From Streptomyces mirabilis (GTDB taxonomy: Bacteria > Actinomycetota > Actinomycetes > Streptomycetales > Streptomycetaceae): 64,000 bases of DNA. Made by a program: the position numbers and the translations under genes. Below, piece after piece: positions 22,380 to 31,232 of the stretch. How positions within the stretch are numbered: the stretch's first letter is position 1; each line of letters opens with the position of its first letter. Under the pieces are notes generated by a model. That model was not told the origin of the DNA. It did not search any database and saw only the letters and a program-made list of their open reading frames with translations. Location of the stretch: positions 5,890,001-5,954,000 of the forward strand of contig NZ_CP074102.1 of assembly GCF_018310535.1 (NCBI RefSeq). Direction: 5' to 3'.

Positions 22380-22407
22380 GGGGCGCTCCGTCAGGAGGCG
22401 CCCCTTT
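22380..22407 (+). terminator. terminator between uppS and zur
   Basis: GGGGCGCTCC and GGAGGCGCCCC pair around GTCA and are followed by TTT. It separates the convergent uppS and zur genes. Confidence 0.75.
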
Positions 22408-22454
22408 CAGGGACGCGGGGAACTGCGCGCCCAGCCCCCACCGACCCGCAGCCC
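22406..22454. repeat. Streptomyces-type dispersed intergenic repeat
   Basis: GACGCGGGGAACTGCGCGCC followed by a CAGCCCCCACC stretch and CCCGCAGC matches, from memory, a short sequence found many times between genes in Streptomyces genomes, usually just after a terminator. Only one copy occurs in this window, so the repeat status rests on general knowledge. Confidence 0.5.
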
Positions 22455-22470
22455 GAAAACGACCCCCCCG

Positions 22471-22887
22471 TTACCCCTTGGCGGCAGCGCACTCCGCACA
22501 GGTACCGAAGATCTCCACCGTGTGCGCGACGTTCACATAACCGTGCTCCACCGCGATCGCCTCCGCCCACTTCTCGACGGCCGGACCCTCGACCTCGACC
22601 GCCTTGCCGCAGACGCGGCAGACGAGGTGGTGGTGGTGCTCGCCGGTGGAGCAGCGGCGGTAGACGGACTCGCCGTCGGAGGTACGCAGTACGTCGACCT
22701 CGCCGGCGTCGGCGAGGGACTGCAGCGTGCGGTACACGGTGGTGAGTCCGACGGAGTCACCCTTGTGCTTGAGCATGTCGTGGAGCTCCTGCGCACTGCG
22801 GAACTCGTCCACCTCGTCGAGCGCCGCCGCCACGGCGGCACGCTGCCGGGTGGAACGGCCCCGAACGGGCGATCCAGCGGTTGTCAC
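22471..22887 (-). CDS. zur: zinc uptake regulator of the Fur family
   Basis: A 138-residue zinc-sensing repressor. The winged helix includes FRSAQELHDMLKH and VGLTTVYRTLQSLADAG. Metal sites are visible as GEHHHHLVCRVCGK and CAECAA near the C-terminus, the structural zinc cysteines. GTG at 22887 with GAGGAGG upstream was chosen; the frame stays open to 22974. It lies directly downstream of the znu genes on the same strand and should repress znuA through the boxes at 25624-25660. Confidence 0.94.
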   Translation of the reverse strand: MTTAGSPVRGRSTRQRAAVAAALDEVDEFRSAQELHDMLKHKGDSVGLTTVYRTLQSLADAGEVDVLRTSDGESVYRRCSTGEHHHHLVCRVCGKAVEVEGPAVEKWAEAIAVEHGYVNVAHTVEIFGTCAECAAAKG

Positions 22888-22945
22888 CGTTGCCTCCTCA
22901 CGTCTGCCCTTGCCCGGCCATTGTGCCAGCCCGGACTGTGCGTGG

Positions 22946-23848
22946 TCAGACGCCGACCTTGCGTTCCGGGCCACGAGTGGCCGGAATCGCGCACTCCGCG
23001 GGGTCTCCGGCCCCCTGCGCGGCGGCCAGGGTCCGGGCCCGGCGCCGGGCCAGCGGGGTCGCCAGCGCGGTGAGCACGATGAACGCGCCGATGGTCAGCA
23101 ATACGATCGTCGCACCGGGCGGCACGTCCTGGTAGTACGACGTCACGGTGCCGCCGATCGTCACGCTCACGCCGATGGCCACCGCGATCGCGAAGGTGGC
23201 GGCGAAGCTGCGGCTGAGCTGCTGGGCGGCGGCCACCGGGACCACCATCAGCGCGCTGACCAGGAGCAGGCCGACCACCCGCATCGCGACCGTCACGGTG
23301 ACGGCGGCGGTGACGGCGGTGAGCAGGTTCAGGGCGCGCACCGGCAGGCCCGTCACCCGCGCGAACTCCTCGTCCTGGCTGACCGCGAACAGCTGACGGC
23401 GCAGGCCCAGGGTGACCAGGACGACGAAGGCCGCGAGCACGCAGATCGCCGTCACGTCGGACTCGGAGACCGTGGACAGGGAGCCGAAGAGGTACGAGGT
23501 CAGGTTGGCGTTGGAGCCGCCCGGCGCGAGGTTGATGAACATCACGCCGCCCGCCATGCCGCCGTAGAAGAGCATGGCGAGCGCGATGTCTCCGCGCGTC
23601 TTGCCGTACCAGCGGATCAGTTCCATGATCACGGCGCCGAGGACGGAGACGGCCGTCGCCATCCACACCGGGTTGGTGGAGAGCAGGAAGCCGAGGCCGA
23701 CACCGGTCATCGCCACATGGCCGATGCCGTCGCCCATCAGGGCTTGGCGGCGCTGGACCAGGTAGATGCCGACGGCGGGCGCGGTGATGCCCACCAGGAC
23801 GGCGGCGAGCAGGGCCCGCTGCATGAAGGCGTAGTTCAGGATGTCCAT
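22946..23848 (-). CDS. znuB: zinc ABC transporter permease
   Basis: A 300-residue ABC-3 family permease with eight or nine TM segments. It starts MDILNYAFMQRALLAAVLVG and carries family signatures such as QALMGDGIGHVAMTGVGLG and VGLLLVSALMVVPVAAA. It imports zinc (or manganese in other family branches). The first base of its ATG overlaps the last base of the znuC stop, and zur follows 58 bases later. Confidence 0.93.
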   Translation of the reverse strand: MDILNYAFMQRALLAAVLVGITAPAVGIYLVQRRQALMGDGIGHVAMTGVGLGFLLSTNPVWMATAVSVLGAVIMELIRWYGKTRGDIALAMLFYGGMAGGVMFINLAPGGSNANLTSYLFGSLSTVSESDVTAICVLAAFVVLVTLGLRRQLFAVSQDEEFARVTGLPVRALNLLTAVTAAVTVTVAMRVVGLLLVSALMVVPVAAAQQLSRSFAATFAIAVAIGVSVTIGGTVTSYYQDVPPGATIVLLTIGAFIVLTALATPLARRRARTLAAAQGAGDPAECAIPATRGPERKVGV

Positions 23849-24615
23849 CAGCTCAGCAGTCCCGTCCGGATCGGTTCGGCGTCGTGAGCCGCGTGCGGGT
23901 GTACGTGGTCGTGGCCGGGCAGCGCGTGCTGGCCGACCGCCCGCGGGGGCGGGCCGTCGTGCAGGACGCAGCCGTCACGCAGGACGACCGCGCGGTCGAT
24001 CAGTGGCTCCAGGGGGCCCAGCTCGTGCAGGACGAGCAGGACGGTGGTGCCCGCCGCGACCTGCTCGCGCAGGGTCTGGGCCAGCACCTCCTGGCTCGCG
24101 AGGTCGACGCCCGCCATCGGCTCGTCCATGATCAGCAGCTCGGGTTCGGAGGCGAGGGCGCGGGCGATCAGTACGCGCTGGTGCTGGCCGCCCGACAGGG
24201 CGTTCACCGAGTCCTTGGCGCGGTCCGCCATGCCGACGAGCTCCAGGGCGCGCCGTACGGCCTCGTGGTCGGCCTTGCGCAGCACGCCGAAGCGGGCGCG
24301 GGAGAGCCGGCCGGAGGCGACGATCTCGGTCACCGTGGCGGGCACGCCGCCCGCGGCGGTCGTGCGCTGCGGCACGTACCCCACCCGCCGCCAGTCGCGG
24401 AAGCGGCGCCGCGGAGTGCCGAAGATCTCTATCTCGCCGCCGCTGACCGGGACCTGGCCGATGACGGTGCGTATGGCCGTCGACTTGCCGGAGCCGTTGG
24501 CGCCGAGCAGCGCGACGACCTCACCGCGGTGCACGGTGAGGTCGATGCCGCGCAGGACGGGGCGCGAACCCAGCTCGGCGGTCACGCCGCGCAGGGATAT
24601 GACGGGCTCGCTCAC
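23848..24615 (-). CDS. znuC: zinc ABC transporter ATPase
   Basis: A 255-residue ATPase with Walker A GANGSGKSTAIR, signature ALSGGQHQRVLIA and Walker B LLIMDEPMAGVD. The C-terminal tail is His-rich (HALPGHDHVHPHAAHDAEP), consistent with zinc handling. GTG at 24615 begins VSEPVISLRGV. It lies 28 bases after znuA and overlaps znuB by one base. Confidence 0.94.
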   Translation of the reverse strand: MSEPVISLRGVTAELGSRPVLRGIDLTVHRGEVVALLGANGSGKSTAIRTVIGQVPVSGGEIEIFGTPRRRFRDWRRVGYVPQRTTAAGGVPATVTEIVASGRLSRARFGVLRKADHEAVRRALELVGMADRAKDSVNALSGGQHQRVLIARALASEPELLIMDEPMAGVDLASQEVLAQTLREQVAAGTTVLLVLHELGPLEPLIDRAVVLRDGCVLHDGPPPRAVGQHALPGHDHVHPHAAHDAEPIRTGLLS

Positions 24616-24643
24616 GCTGTCCTCCTGGAACTGGGACGGGGTG

Positions 24644-25624
24644 TCACTTGGCGCCCAACGCCGTTCGCAGCGCCTTCAGGTTCGACTCCATGACCTGGAA
24701 GTAGTCGCTGCCCCTGGACTTGCCGGTGATGCCCTCGATCGGGTCGAGGACGTCCGTCTTCAGGTTCGCGTCGCCGGCGATGGTCTTGGCGGTCTTGTCG
24801 CTGACGAGCGTCTCGTAGAACACCGTCGAGACGCCGTCGGCCTTCGCCATCTTCTCAAGGTCCTTCACGCGGTTCGCGCTGGGCTCCGACTCCGGGTCCA
24901 GACCGTTGATGGCCTCCTCGGTGAGGCCGTAGCGCTCGGCGAGATAGCCGAAGGCGGCGTGCGTGGTGATGAAGACCTTGGTCCTGGTGTTCGCCAGCCC
25001 GGTCTTGTACTGGGTGTCGAGATCGGCGAACTTCTTCCGCAGCGCCGTCATGTTCTTGTCGTAGTCCGCGGCATGCTTCGGGTCGGCCTTCTTGAGGGCC
25101 TTGGCGACCCCTTCGGCGACCTCGCCGTACTTCACCGGGTCGAGCCAGATGTGCGGGTCGGCGGCGCCGGACTCCTCGCCCTTGGAGCTGTCGTGCGAGG
25201 CCGCGTGCCCGCCGACCTCGTTGCCGTGCTTCTCCAGCGTGGTCAGCGACGCGGCGTCGATCTTGGTCTTGACCTCGGACTGCGCCACGGCGTCGTCGAC
25301 GGCCGGCTGCAGGTTCTTGAGGTAGACGACGGCGTCCGCCGACTGGAGCTGCGCGGTCTGCCGGGCGCTGATCTCCAGGTCGTGCGGCTCCTGACCGGGC
25401 TGGGTCAGGCTCGTGACGTGCACGTGCGTCCCGCCGATCTGCTCGGCGAGGTACTGCATGGGGTAGAACGACGCCACGATGTCGAGCTTCCCGTCGCTCT
25501 TGCCGTCGACCGCCGTGGAAACCGAGCAGCCGGTGAGGGCGCCGAGGCCGACGGCGGTGGCTGCCAGGGCCGCGGACCCGGCGGTGCTTATTCGAGAAGC
25601 GGCGAGGCGCCGTCGTACGTTCAT
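24644..25624 (-). CDS. znuA: zinc-binding lipoprotein of ABC importer
   Basis: A family 9 metal-binding protein of about 326 residues. The lipobox LTGC lies near residue 33, so it is anchored on the outer face of the membrane. The metal site residues are visible as PHDLEIS, PHIWLDP, TTHAAFGYLAERYG and LDPESEPS; a His-containing acidic loop (HGNEVGGHAASHD) lies before PHIWLD. The start may be ATG 25624 or ATG 25633; neither has a clear ribosome site, and both lie inside a Zur box. Regulation by Zur is expected. Confidence 0.93.
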   Translation of the reverse strand: MNVRRRLAASRISTAGSAALAATAVGLGALTGCSVSTAVDGKSDGKLDIVASFYPMQYLAEQIGGTHVHVTSLTQPGQEPHDLEISARQTAQLQSADAVVYLKNLQPAVDDAVAQSEVKTKIDAASLTTLEKHGNEVGGHAASHDSSKGEESGAADPHIWLDPVKYGEVAEGVAKALKKADPKHAADYDKNMTALRKKFADLDTQYKTGLANTRTKVFITTHAAFGYLAERYGLTEEAINGLDPESEPSANRVKDLEKMAKADGVSTVFYETLVSDKTAKTIAGDANLKTDVLDPIEGITGKSRGSDYFQVMESNLKALRTALGAK

Positions 25625-25638
25625 GACAGTCATTTTCA
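25624..25638 (-). promoter_or_regulatory. Zur box overlapping znuA start
   Basis: On the minus strand this reads TGAAAATGACTGTCA, a near-palindrome of the TGRAAAT-N-ATTNTCA type described for Streptomyces Zur. It covers the candidate start codons, so it acts very close to or inside the initiation region. Confidence 0.75.
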
Positions 25639-25645
25639 ACAAACC

Positions 25646-25660
25646 TGGAAACGATTGTCA
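25646..25660 (-). promoter_or_regulatory. second Zur box upstream of znuA
   Basis: Minus strand TGACAATCGTTTCCA, again matching the Zur pattern. Its centre is 22 bp from that of the first box, two helical turns, so two Zur dimers could bind the same face. It also lies 156 bases from the glyS start on the other strand. Confidence 0.75.
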
Positions 25661-25815
25661 ACAAGCCTTCGGTAAGCCCTGGGTAAACGAGACGGCGAAT
25701 GAGCCGGTAAGGGGCACGATGAGGCGAGGTGTCCCCGAACCGATTTGATACGAGGGTGGGCGGCGCCGGTAACCTGAATCATTCGCTGCCGTCCGTTCGT
25801 AATGAAGAGAGCACC

Positions 25816-27198
25816 GTGGCCGCCGACAAGATCGACACCATCGTCAGCCTGAGCAAGCGCCGTGGCTTCGTTTTCCCCAGTAGTGAGATCTACGGCGGAC
25901 AGCGTGCCGCCTGGGACTACGGCCCGCTCGGCGTCGAGCTCAAGGAGAACATCAAGCGCCAGTGGTGGCGCTACATGGTCACCTCCCGCGAGGACGTCGT
26001 CGGTATCGACTCGTCGGTGATCCTGGCGACCGAGGTCTGGGTCGCGTCGGGGCACGTCGCCACCTTCACCGACCCGCTCACCGAGTGCACCTCCTGCCAC
26101 AAGCGCTACCGCGCCGACCACCTGGAGGAGGCCTACGAGGCGAAGCACGGCCGCCTCCCGGAGAACGGCCTCGCCGACCTCAACTGCCCCAACTGCGGCA
26201 ACAAGGGCACGTTCACCGAGCCCAAGCAGTTCTCGGGCCTGCTCACCACCCACCTCGGCCCCACGCAGGACAGCGGCTCCGTCGCCTACCTGCGCCCTGA
26301 GACGGCCCAGGGCATCTTCACCAACTTCGCCCAGGTCCAGCAGACCTCGCGCCGCAAGCCGCCCTTCGGCATCGCGCAGATGGGCAAGTCCTTCCGCAAC
26401 GAGATCACGCCCGGCAACTTCATCTTCCGCACCCGCGAGTTCGAGCAGATGGAGATGGAGTTCTTCGTCAAGCCGGGCGAGGACGAGAAGTGGCAGGAGT
26501 ACTGGATGCAGGAGCGCTGGAACTGGTACACCGGCCTCGGTCTGCGCGAAGAGAACATGCGCTGGTTCGAGCACCCCAAGGAGAAGCTCTCCCACTACTC
26601 CAAGCGCACCGCCGACATCGAGTACCGCTTCAGCTTCGGCGGCAACGAGTGGGGCGAGCTGGAGGGCGTCGCCAACCGCACCGACTACGACCTCGGCGCG
26701 CACTCCAAGGCCTCCGGCCAGGACCTCTCCTACTTCGACCAGGAGGCCGGCGAGCGCTGGACTCCGTACGTCATCGAGCCCGCCGCCGGTGTCGGCCGCG
26801 CGATGCTGGCGTTCCTGCTGGACGCCTACGTCGAGGACGAGGCCCCCAACGCCAAGGGCAAGATGGAGAAGCGCACGGTGCTGCGCCTCGACCCGCGCCT
26901 CGCGCCGGTCAAGGTCGCCGTCCTGCCGCTCTCCCGCAACCCCGAGCTGTCCCCGAAGGCCAAGGGCCTCGCCACCGCCCTGCGCCAGCACTGGAACATC
27001 GACTTCGACGACGCGGGCGCCATCGGCCGCCGCTACCGTCGCCAGGACGAGATCGGCACCCCGTTCTGCGTCACGGTCGACTTCGACACCCTCGACGACA
27101 ACGCCGTCACGGTGCGCGAGCGCGACTCGATGAAGCAGGAGCGCGTCTCCCTCGACCAGATCGAGGGCTACCTGGCCGCGCGTCTGATCGGCTGCTGA
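25816..27198 (+). CDS. glyS: glycyl-tRNA synthetase (dimeric type)
   Basis: A 460-residue class II synthetase that charges tRNA-Gly. The N-terminus reads [17 protein letters not shown], motif 2 lies in [21 protein letters not shown], and motif 3 in the [14 protein letters not shown] region. A zinc module is formed by CTSCHKRY and [11 protein letters not shown] at 25816 with GAGAG upstream is the family start; the frame is open from 25729. Ends with a strong terminator. Confidence 0.97.
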   Translation: MAADKIDTIVSLSKRRGFVFPSSEIYGGQRAAWDYGPLGVELKENIKRQWWRYMVTSREDVVGIDSSVILATEVWVASGHVATFTDPLTECTSCHKRYRADHLEEAYEAKHGRLPENGLADLNCPNCGNKGTFTEPKQFSGLLTTHLGPTQDSGSVAYLRPETAQGIFTNFAQVQQTSRRKPPFGIAQMGKSFRNEITPGNFIFRTREFEQMEMEFFVKPGEDEKWQEYWMQERWNWYTGLGLREENMRWFEHPKEKLSHYSKRTADIEYRFSFGGNEWGELEGVANRTDYDLGAHSKASGQDLSYFDQEAGERWTPYVIEPAAGVGRAMLAFLLDAYVEDEAPNAKGKMEKRTVLRLDPRLAPVKVAVLPLSRNPELSPKAKGLATALRQHWNIDFDDAGAIGRRYRRQDEIGTPFCVTVDFDTLDDNAVTVRERDSMKQERVSLDQIEGYLAARLIGC

Positions 27199-27213
27199 CC
27201 CGGCTCGTCCGTG

Positions 27214-27256
27214 AAGAGCCCCCGGTTCCCGTGATGCGGGAGTCGGGGGCTCTTTT
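27214..27256 (+). terminator. terminator after glyS
   Basis: An 11-bp stem (AAGAGCCCCCG at 27214-27224 with CGGGGGCTCTT at 27244-27254) ends in TTTT, the best intrinsic terminator of the window. Confidence 0.92.
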
Positions 27257-27372
27257 GGATCGCCGGGGCAATCCGCGCGGCCAGACGACCGCGCCTCGTA
27301 GGTGCAGTCCATGCTCGGATCCATGGGTGTGCATCGCGATCAACTGCCCTCTTCGGCCCGGGAGTTCGGCAG

Positions 27373-29844
27373 TCAGGCGGCTCTGCGGGGCTCGGAGGAG
27401 GTGGCGAGGTCCGCCTCGGCCCAGACGATCTTGCCGCCGGGCACCGAGCGGACACCCCATCTGCGGGACAGCTGGGCGACCAGGAACAGGCCGCGGCCGT
27501 TCTCGTCGACGGCGCGTGCGTGACGCAGCCGCGGGGGGCAGCCGCCGGCGTCGAACACTTCGCAGGTCAGGACCTGGTGCCGGACCAGGCGCAGACCGAT
27601 CGGGCCGATACCGTGACGGAGGGCGTTGGTGACCAGTTCGCTGACGATCAGCTTCGTGGTGTCCTCGAGACGTTCCAGACCCCACGCGGCCAGCCGGCCG
27701 GCGGCCAGGTCCCGGGCATCGCCGACGGCGGACTGGTCGCACGGCAGCGTCCAGGAGGCGACCTGACCCGGGTCGAGCGCGCGGGTCCGTGCCAGGAGCA
27801 GGGTGACGTCGTCGGTCGGCGCCCGCCCCGCGGCGGACTCCGTGGCGCGGGTGCAGCGCTCCTCGAGGGAGTCGGCCGGTCCCGCCAGGGCCGCGCCCAG
27901 CCGGCGCATGCCCGCGTCGATGTCCTGGTCGCGGCTCTCGACCAGGCCGTCGGTGTACAGGGCGAGGAGACTCTCTTCGGGCAGGTCCAGTTCCACGGCC
28001 TCGAAGGGGATGCCCAGGCCGAGGCCCAGGGGCGGACCGGCGGGCAGGTCGGGGAAGGCGACCCGGCCCTGTGGATCGATGATCGCGGGCGGCGGGTGCC
28101 CGGCCCGTGCCATGACGCACTTTCGCGTGACCGGATCGTAGACGGCGTACAGACAGGTGGCGCCCATCACCGCGGGGGTCTGGTCCGGGTCGTAGGCATC
28201 TTCCTCGGCCAGTCGCTGGACCGTGTCGTCGAGGTGGGTCAGCAGCTCGGCGGGGGACAGCTCCATGTCGGCGAGGGTGTGGACGGCGGTGCGCAGCCGG
28301 CCCATGGTCGCGGCGGCGTGCAGCCCGTGGCCGACCACGTCGCCGACGACAAGAGCCACCCGGGCGCCGGACAGGGGGATCACGTCGTACCAGTCGCCCC
28401 CGACGCCGTTGTCGAGGTCGGCGGGCATATAGCACGAGACCGCCTCGACGGCCGCGCCGCCGCGCAACCGGTGCGGCAGCAGGTTGCGCTGGAGCGCGAG
28501 GGCCGCGGTGTGTTCGCGGGCGTACTGGCGGGCGTTGTCCAGCGACAGCGCGGCGCGACCGACCAGTTCTTCGGCCAGGAGCAGATCGATCTCCTGGAAC
28601 GGCACCGGGTTCTCGGTGCGGACGAACACGGCCACCCCGAGCAGGGTGCGCCTCGCGCGGATGGGAACCACCATCAGCGAATGGATGCGGTTCTCCCTGA
28701 CCTTCCGCGCCCGTGCCGGGTCCTGGTCGAACCAGGTGCCCTCGGCGGTGTCCAGGACAGGCTCCAAGTGGGGCCGCCCGGTGCGCAGTACGTCCGTGAA
28801 GGGTGAGGTGGGCGGCATGACCACCGGGTCGCCGCGCTCCCAGGGGGATTCGGGAACCCCTTGATGGATCGAGGCCAGACCGGCCCGCCGGAAGACGGGG
28901 AGGCGCCGGTCTGCCGGGCCGACGCGGACCGGGTGCCCGTCGCCGAAGGGGATCGACTGCTCCAGGTCCACGGCGACGTAGTCCGCGAACAGGGGCACGG
29001 CGAGGTCGGCCAGTTCCTGGCTGGTCCGCATCACGTCCAGGGTGCTGCCCAGGCGTACGCTGCCCCCGGTGAGGATGGCCAGGCGTTCGTACGCCCGCCG
29101 GCTCTCGGTGACGTCGACGTTGATGACACAGACCCCGAGCACTCGGCCGTCGGCGCCCTGGAGACGGAAGATCGACGCTGCGAACGTGTGGTCCCGGCGC
29201 GGACCCGGTGCGAGCCACGACCGATAGGTGTGGACACTGCTCACGCCGGTGTCCAGCACCTGCCGCATCGTCGCCTCGAGCGCCGCGGCCCTGGGACCGG
29301 ACAGCACGTCGGTGAACCCGCGTCCGAGCCGTCGCTCAGCGGGGATGCCGTCGTGGCTCTCCATCGTGTCGTTCACCCACGTACAGCGCAGCCGCAGGTC
29401 ACGGAACACGATGCCGATCGGTACGCGGGCGAGAAGCGACTCCCGCACCGATCCGGTCACCGTGTCCCCCGACAGCATCCCGGCGTCGGTCACCGACACG
29501 AGCCAGCCGACGGCTCCGTCCTGCCCGCGAACCATGGAGATCCGCAGGCTGACGACGAGGGGGCGGCCGTCGCGGTGGCGCACCGACGTCGTCCCCGACC
29601 AGCCGCCGTGGACACGGCACCGTTCGATGAACACCGATGCCGTCGGCGCGTCCTCGGACGTCAGCAGGACCAGAGCGGCGGATCGGCCCACCACGTCCCC
29701 GGCGGAGTATCCGACGAGCTGCTCGGCCGCCCATGTCCAACCGACGACGGTCCCCTGCTCGTCGAGCATCGCGATGGCCGAGTCGGACATCTCGCGCGTG
29801 CTCAGCAGCTGCTCACCGGTCGTCACCTTGTCCATGCTGATCAT
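27373..29844 (-). CDS. PAS-PAS-GAF-SpoIIE phosphatase with HATPase domain
   Basis: An 823-residue cytoplasmic regulator. Two PAS domains (about residues 18-120 and 140-255), a GAF domain (about 270-445), a PP2C-type SpoIIE phosphatase (about 455-665; VGGDWYDV, GDVVGHG, ALYTDGLVE) and a C-terminal HATPase_c anti-sigma-kinase-like domain (about 690-815; SELVTNALRHG, DENGRGLFLV). Proteins of this type control anti-anti-sigma factors in stress partner switching; no such partner gene is adjacent. ATG at 29844 with GAGGA upstream. A TGTCACA-N16-AGTC element at 29937-29963 faces it. Confidence 0.92.
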   Translation of the reverse strand: MISMDKVTTGEQLLSTREMSDSAIAMLDEQGTVVGWTWAAEQLVGYSAGDVVGRSAALVLLTSEDAPTASVFIERCRVHGGWSGTTSVRHRDGRPLVVSLRISMVRGQDGAVGWLVSVTDAGMLSGDTVTGSVRESLLARVPIGIVFRDLRLRCTWVNDTMESHDGIPAERRLGRGFTDVLSGPRAAALEATMRQVLDTGVSSVHTYRSWLAPGPRRDHTFAASIFRLQGADGRVLGVCVINVDVTESRRAYERLAILTGGSVRLGSTLDVMRTSQELADLAVPLFADYVAVDLEQSIPFGDGHPVRVGPADRRLPVFRRAGLASIHQGVPESPWERGDPVVMPPTSPFTDVLRTGRPHLEPVLDTAEGTWFDQDPARARKVRENRIHSLMVVPIRARRTLLGVAVFVRTENPVPFQEIDLLLAEELVGRAALSLDNARQYAREHTAALALQRNLLPHRLRGGAAVEAVSCYMPADLDNGVGGDWYDVIPLSGARVALVVGDVVGHGLHAAATMGRLRTAVHTLADMELSPAELLTHLDDTVQRLAEEDAYDPDQTPAVMGATCLYAVYDPVTRKCVMARAGHPPPAIIDPQGRVAFPDLPAGPPLGLGLGIPFEAVELDLPEESLLALYTDGLVESRDQDIDAGMRRLGAALAGPADSLEERCTRATESAAGRAPTDDVTLLLARTRALDPGQVASWTLPCDQSAVGDARDLAAGRLAAWGLERLEDTTKLIVSELVTNALRHGIGPIGLRLVRHQVLTCEVFDAGGCPPRLRHARAVDENGRGLFLVAQLSRRWGVRSVPGGKIVWAEADLATSSEPRRAA

Positions 29845-29936
29845 CGGGCTTCTGTCCTCGGATAGACGGTCTGGGGCGATGTTGCGGTCCAGGCAGATGC
29901 AGGCATCAGCTGGTTGTCTGCATCTTTCGGGTACTT

Positions 29937-29963
29937 GACTGGATTGCCGCCCTTTTTGTGACA
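29937..29963 (-). promoter_or_regulatory. ECF41-like promoter facing the SpoIIE gene
   Basis: Minus strand TGTCACA (29963-29957), 16 bases, then AGTC (29940-29937). Described ECF41 promoters have TGTCACA and CGTC at this spacing, so the -35 is exact and the -10 is 3 of 4. It lies 93 bases upstream of the phosphatase start and diverges from the element at 30013. Confidence 0.6.
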
Positions 29964-30012
29964 GCTCTGGTTCTGTGAAAGCTCGGGCGAAGTCGATTCG
30001 GCCGTGCCGGGC

Positions 30013-30039
30013 TGTCACAGGTCGCATGGCCATCCGGTC
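30013..30039 (+). promoter_or_regulatory. ECF41-like promoter facing the AhpD-like gene
   Basis: TGTCACA at 30013-30019, 16 bases, then GGTC at 30036-30039, 47 bases before the AhpD-like start. The -35 is exact and the -10 is 3 of 4 to CGTC. Confidence 0.65.
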
Positions 30040-30085
30040 AGTGGTGTGTATGCGCACGTATCCGCACTACGGCAAGGAGATCACC

Positions 30086-30559
30086 GTGGAACCGCGTCTC
30101 GACTTCTTCGGCAGCCCCGTCGGGGGCAAGGTGCTCAAGCACATCAACTCGGCCAACAAGGTCGTCTCGGACTCGACCCTCCCGGCCGTCATCCAGGAAC
30201 TGGTCAAACTCCGCGCCAGCCAGATCAACGGCTGCGGCTTCTGCACCGACATGCACAGCAAGGACGCCGCCCAGGCCGGAGAAACTCAGCAGCGCCTCAA
30301 CCTGGTCGCCGCCTGGCGTGAGGCCACCGTCTTCACCGACGCCGAACGCGCCGCCCTGGAACTGGCCGAACAGGGCACCCGCATCGCCGACGCGGCCGGC
30401 GGCGTCACGGACGACGCCTGGGCCGGCGCCGCCAAGCACTTCGACGACGACCAGCTCGCCGCACTGGTCTCACTCATCGCCGTCATCAACGCCTACAACC
30501 GCATCAACGTCATCAACCAGCAGCCCGCCGGCGACTACCGGCCCGGCCAGTTCGGCTGA
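30086..30559 (+). CDS. carboxymuconolactone decarboxylase/AhpD-like protein
   Basis: A 157-residue protein of the alkylhydroperoxidase D-like fold. The redox pair and histidine are seen in NGCGFCTDMHSKDA, the CxxC-x(3)-H signature, so thiol peroxidase or disulphide reductase activity is expected rather than decarboxylation. GTG at 30086 has AAGGAGA at ideal spacing; an upstream start at 29975 would span the promoter. Genes of this COE group (carboxymuconolactone decarboxylase, oxidoreductase, epimerase) are the usual targets of ECF41 sigma factors, and such a factor lies 1 kb downstream. Confidence 0.92.
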   Translation: MEPRLDFFGSPVGGKVLKHINSANKVVSDSTLPAVIQELVKLRASQINGCGFCTDMHSKDAAQAGETQQRLNLVAAWREATVFTDAERAALELAEQGTRIADAAGGVTDDAWAGAAKHFDDDQLAALVSLIAVINAYNRINVINQQPAGDYRPGQFG

Positions 30560-30710
30560 CCGACCCCGAAGGAACGGGAACCATGCTCAGCTCGGCGGCC
30601 AGGACCGATCGGTCGGTGATCACCAGGCTGTTCGAGCCCGATATGACCGCGGGCAGAAGGGTGACCACAAGCACGACTCGTACTTCGTGCAGTGAGCGAA
30701 GGCAGCCTGG
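30560..30710. other. intergenic segment with possible gene-tail remnant
   Basis: Between the convergent AhpD-like and cupin genes. One plus-strand frame ends in DRGQKGDHKHDSYFVQ and a TGA at 30693, which looks like a protein C-terminus but lacks any start or body. I cannot name the parent family. No terminator hairpin is obvious. Confidence 0.3.
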
Positions 30711-31157
30711 TCAGGCGTCCGGGCGGGGAGCACGCAGGTGCTTCCGCTCGGCCAGCTCCTTCTCGTCGACCAGGGTGAGCATGGGCTGACCGGGCGCGCA
30801 CATCATGGTGACGAGGAAACGGCTCCACGAGTCGGTCCGGTTGTTGCCGTCCTGGTAGTGGATGACGTCGCCGCCCGGCTCCCAGAATGTCTCCCCGGCC
30901 TTGATCACGCGCTCGGGCTCGCCTTCCAGCTCGAAGAGCATCTCCCCTTCGAGCATGTAGCCGAAGGCGGGCCCCGAGTGCCGGTGCGGAGGGGTGCCGG
31001 GGTCACCGGGAGGGAACGCGACGAGGACCGTCGTGGCCTCCGCCCCTTCGGGAACGAACGGCGGTTGCGCCGTCTGCAGCACGGTGAGCGCTGTCTTCCA
31101 TGCCTCCGAGCGCGGTCGGGGCGCGGCGCTGCCGGTCGCCGGATCGTCGTTCGACAT
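30711..31157 (-). CDS. cupin domain protein
   Basis: A 148-residue single-domain cupin. Motif 1 is visible as PPHRHSGPAFGYMLEGE and motif 2 as PGGDVIHYQ, giving the expected His/Glu metal ligands. ATG at 31157 follows GAGAGAGG. The frame remains open upstream to 31295 because the remnant of another gene is in the same phase. It may be an oxidoreductase-type or storage-fold enzyme; the substrate is unknown. Part of the ECF41 neighbourhood by position. Confidence 0.85.
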   Translation of the reverse strand: MSNDDPATGSAAPRPRSEAWKTALTVLQTAQPPFVPEGAEATTVLVAFPPGDPGTPPHRHSGPAFGYMLEGEMLFELEGEPERVIKAGETFWEPGGDVIHYQDGNNRTDSWSRFLVTMMCAPGQPMLTLVDEKELAERKHLRAPRPDA

Positions 31158-31232
31158 GGTGAGGCCTCTCTCGGTGAGTTGGACGGCTGGTTCAGGAGAG
31201 GGGGAGGCGCCGTCGGAGGTCGGCGAAGCGGT

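Noticed and set aside
25690..25815. An attenuator or glycine riboswitch before glyS
   Set aside because: The space is short and contains no glycine-aptamer core or paired terminator/antiterminator.
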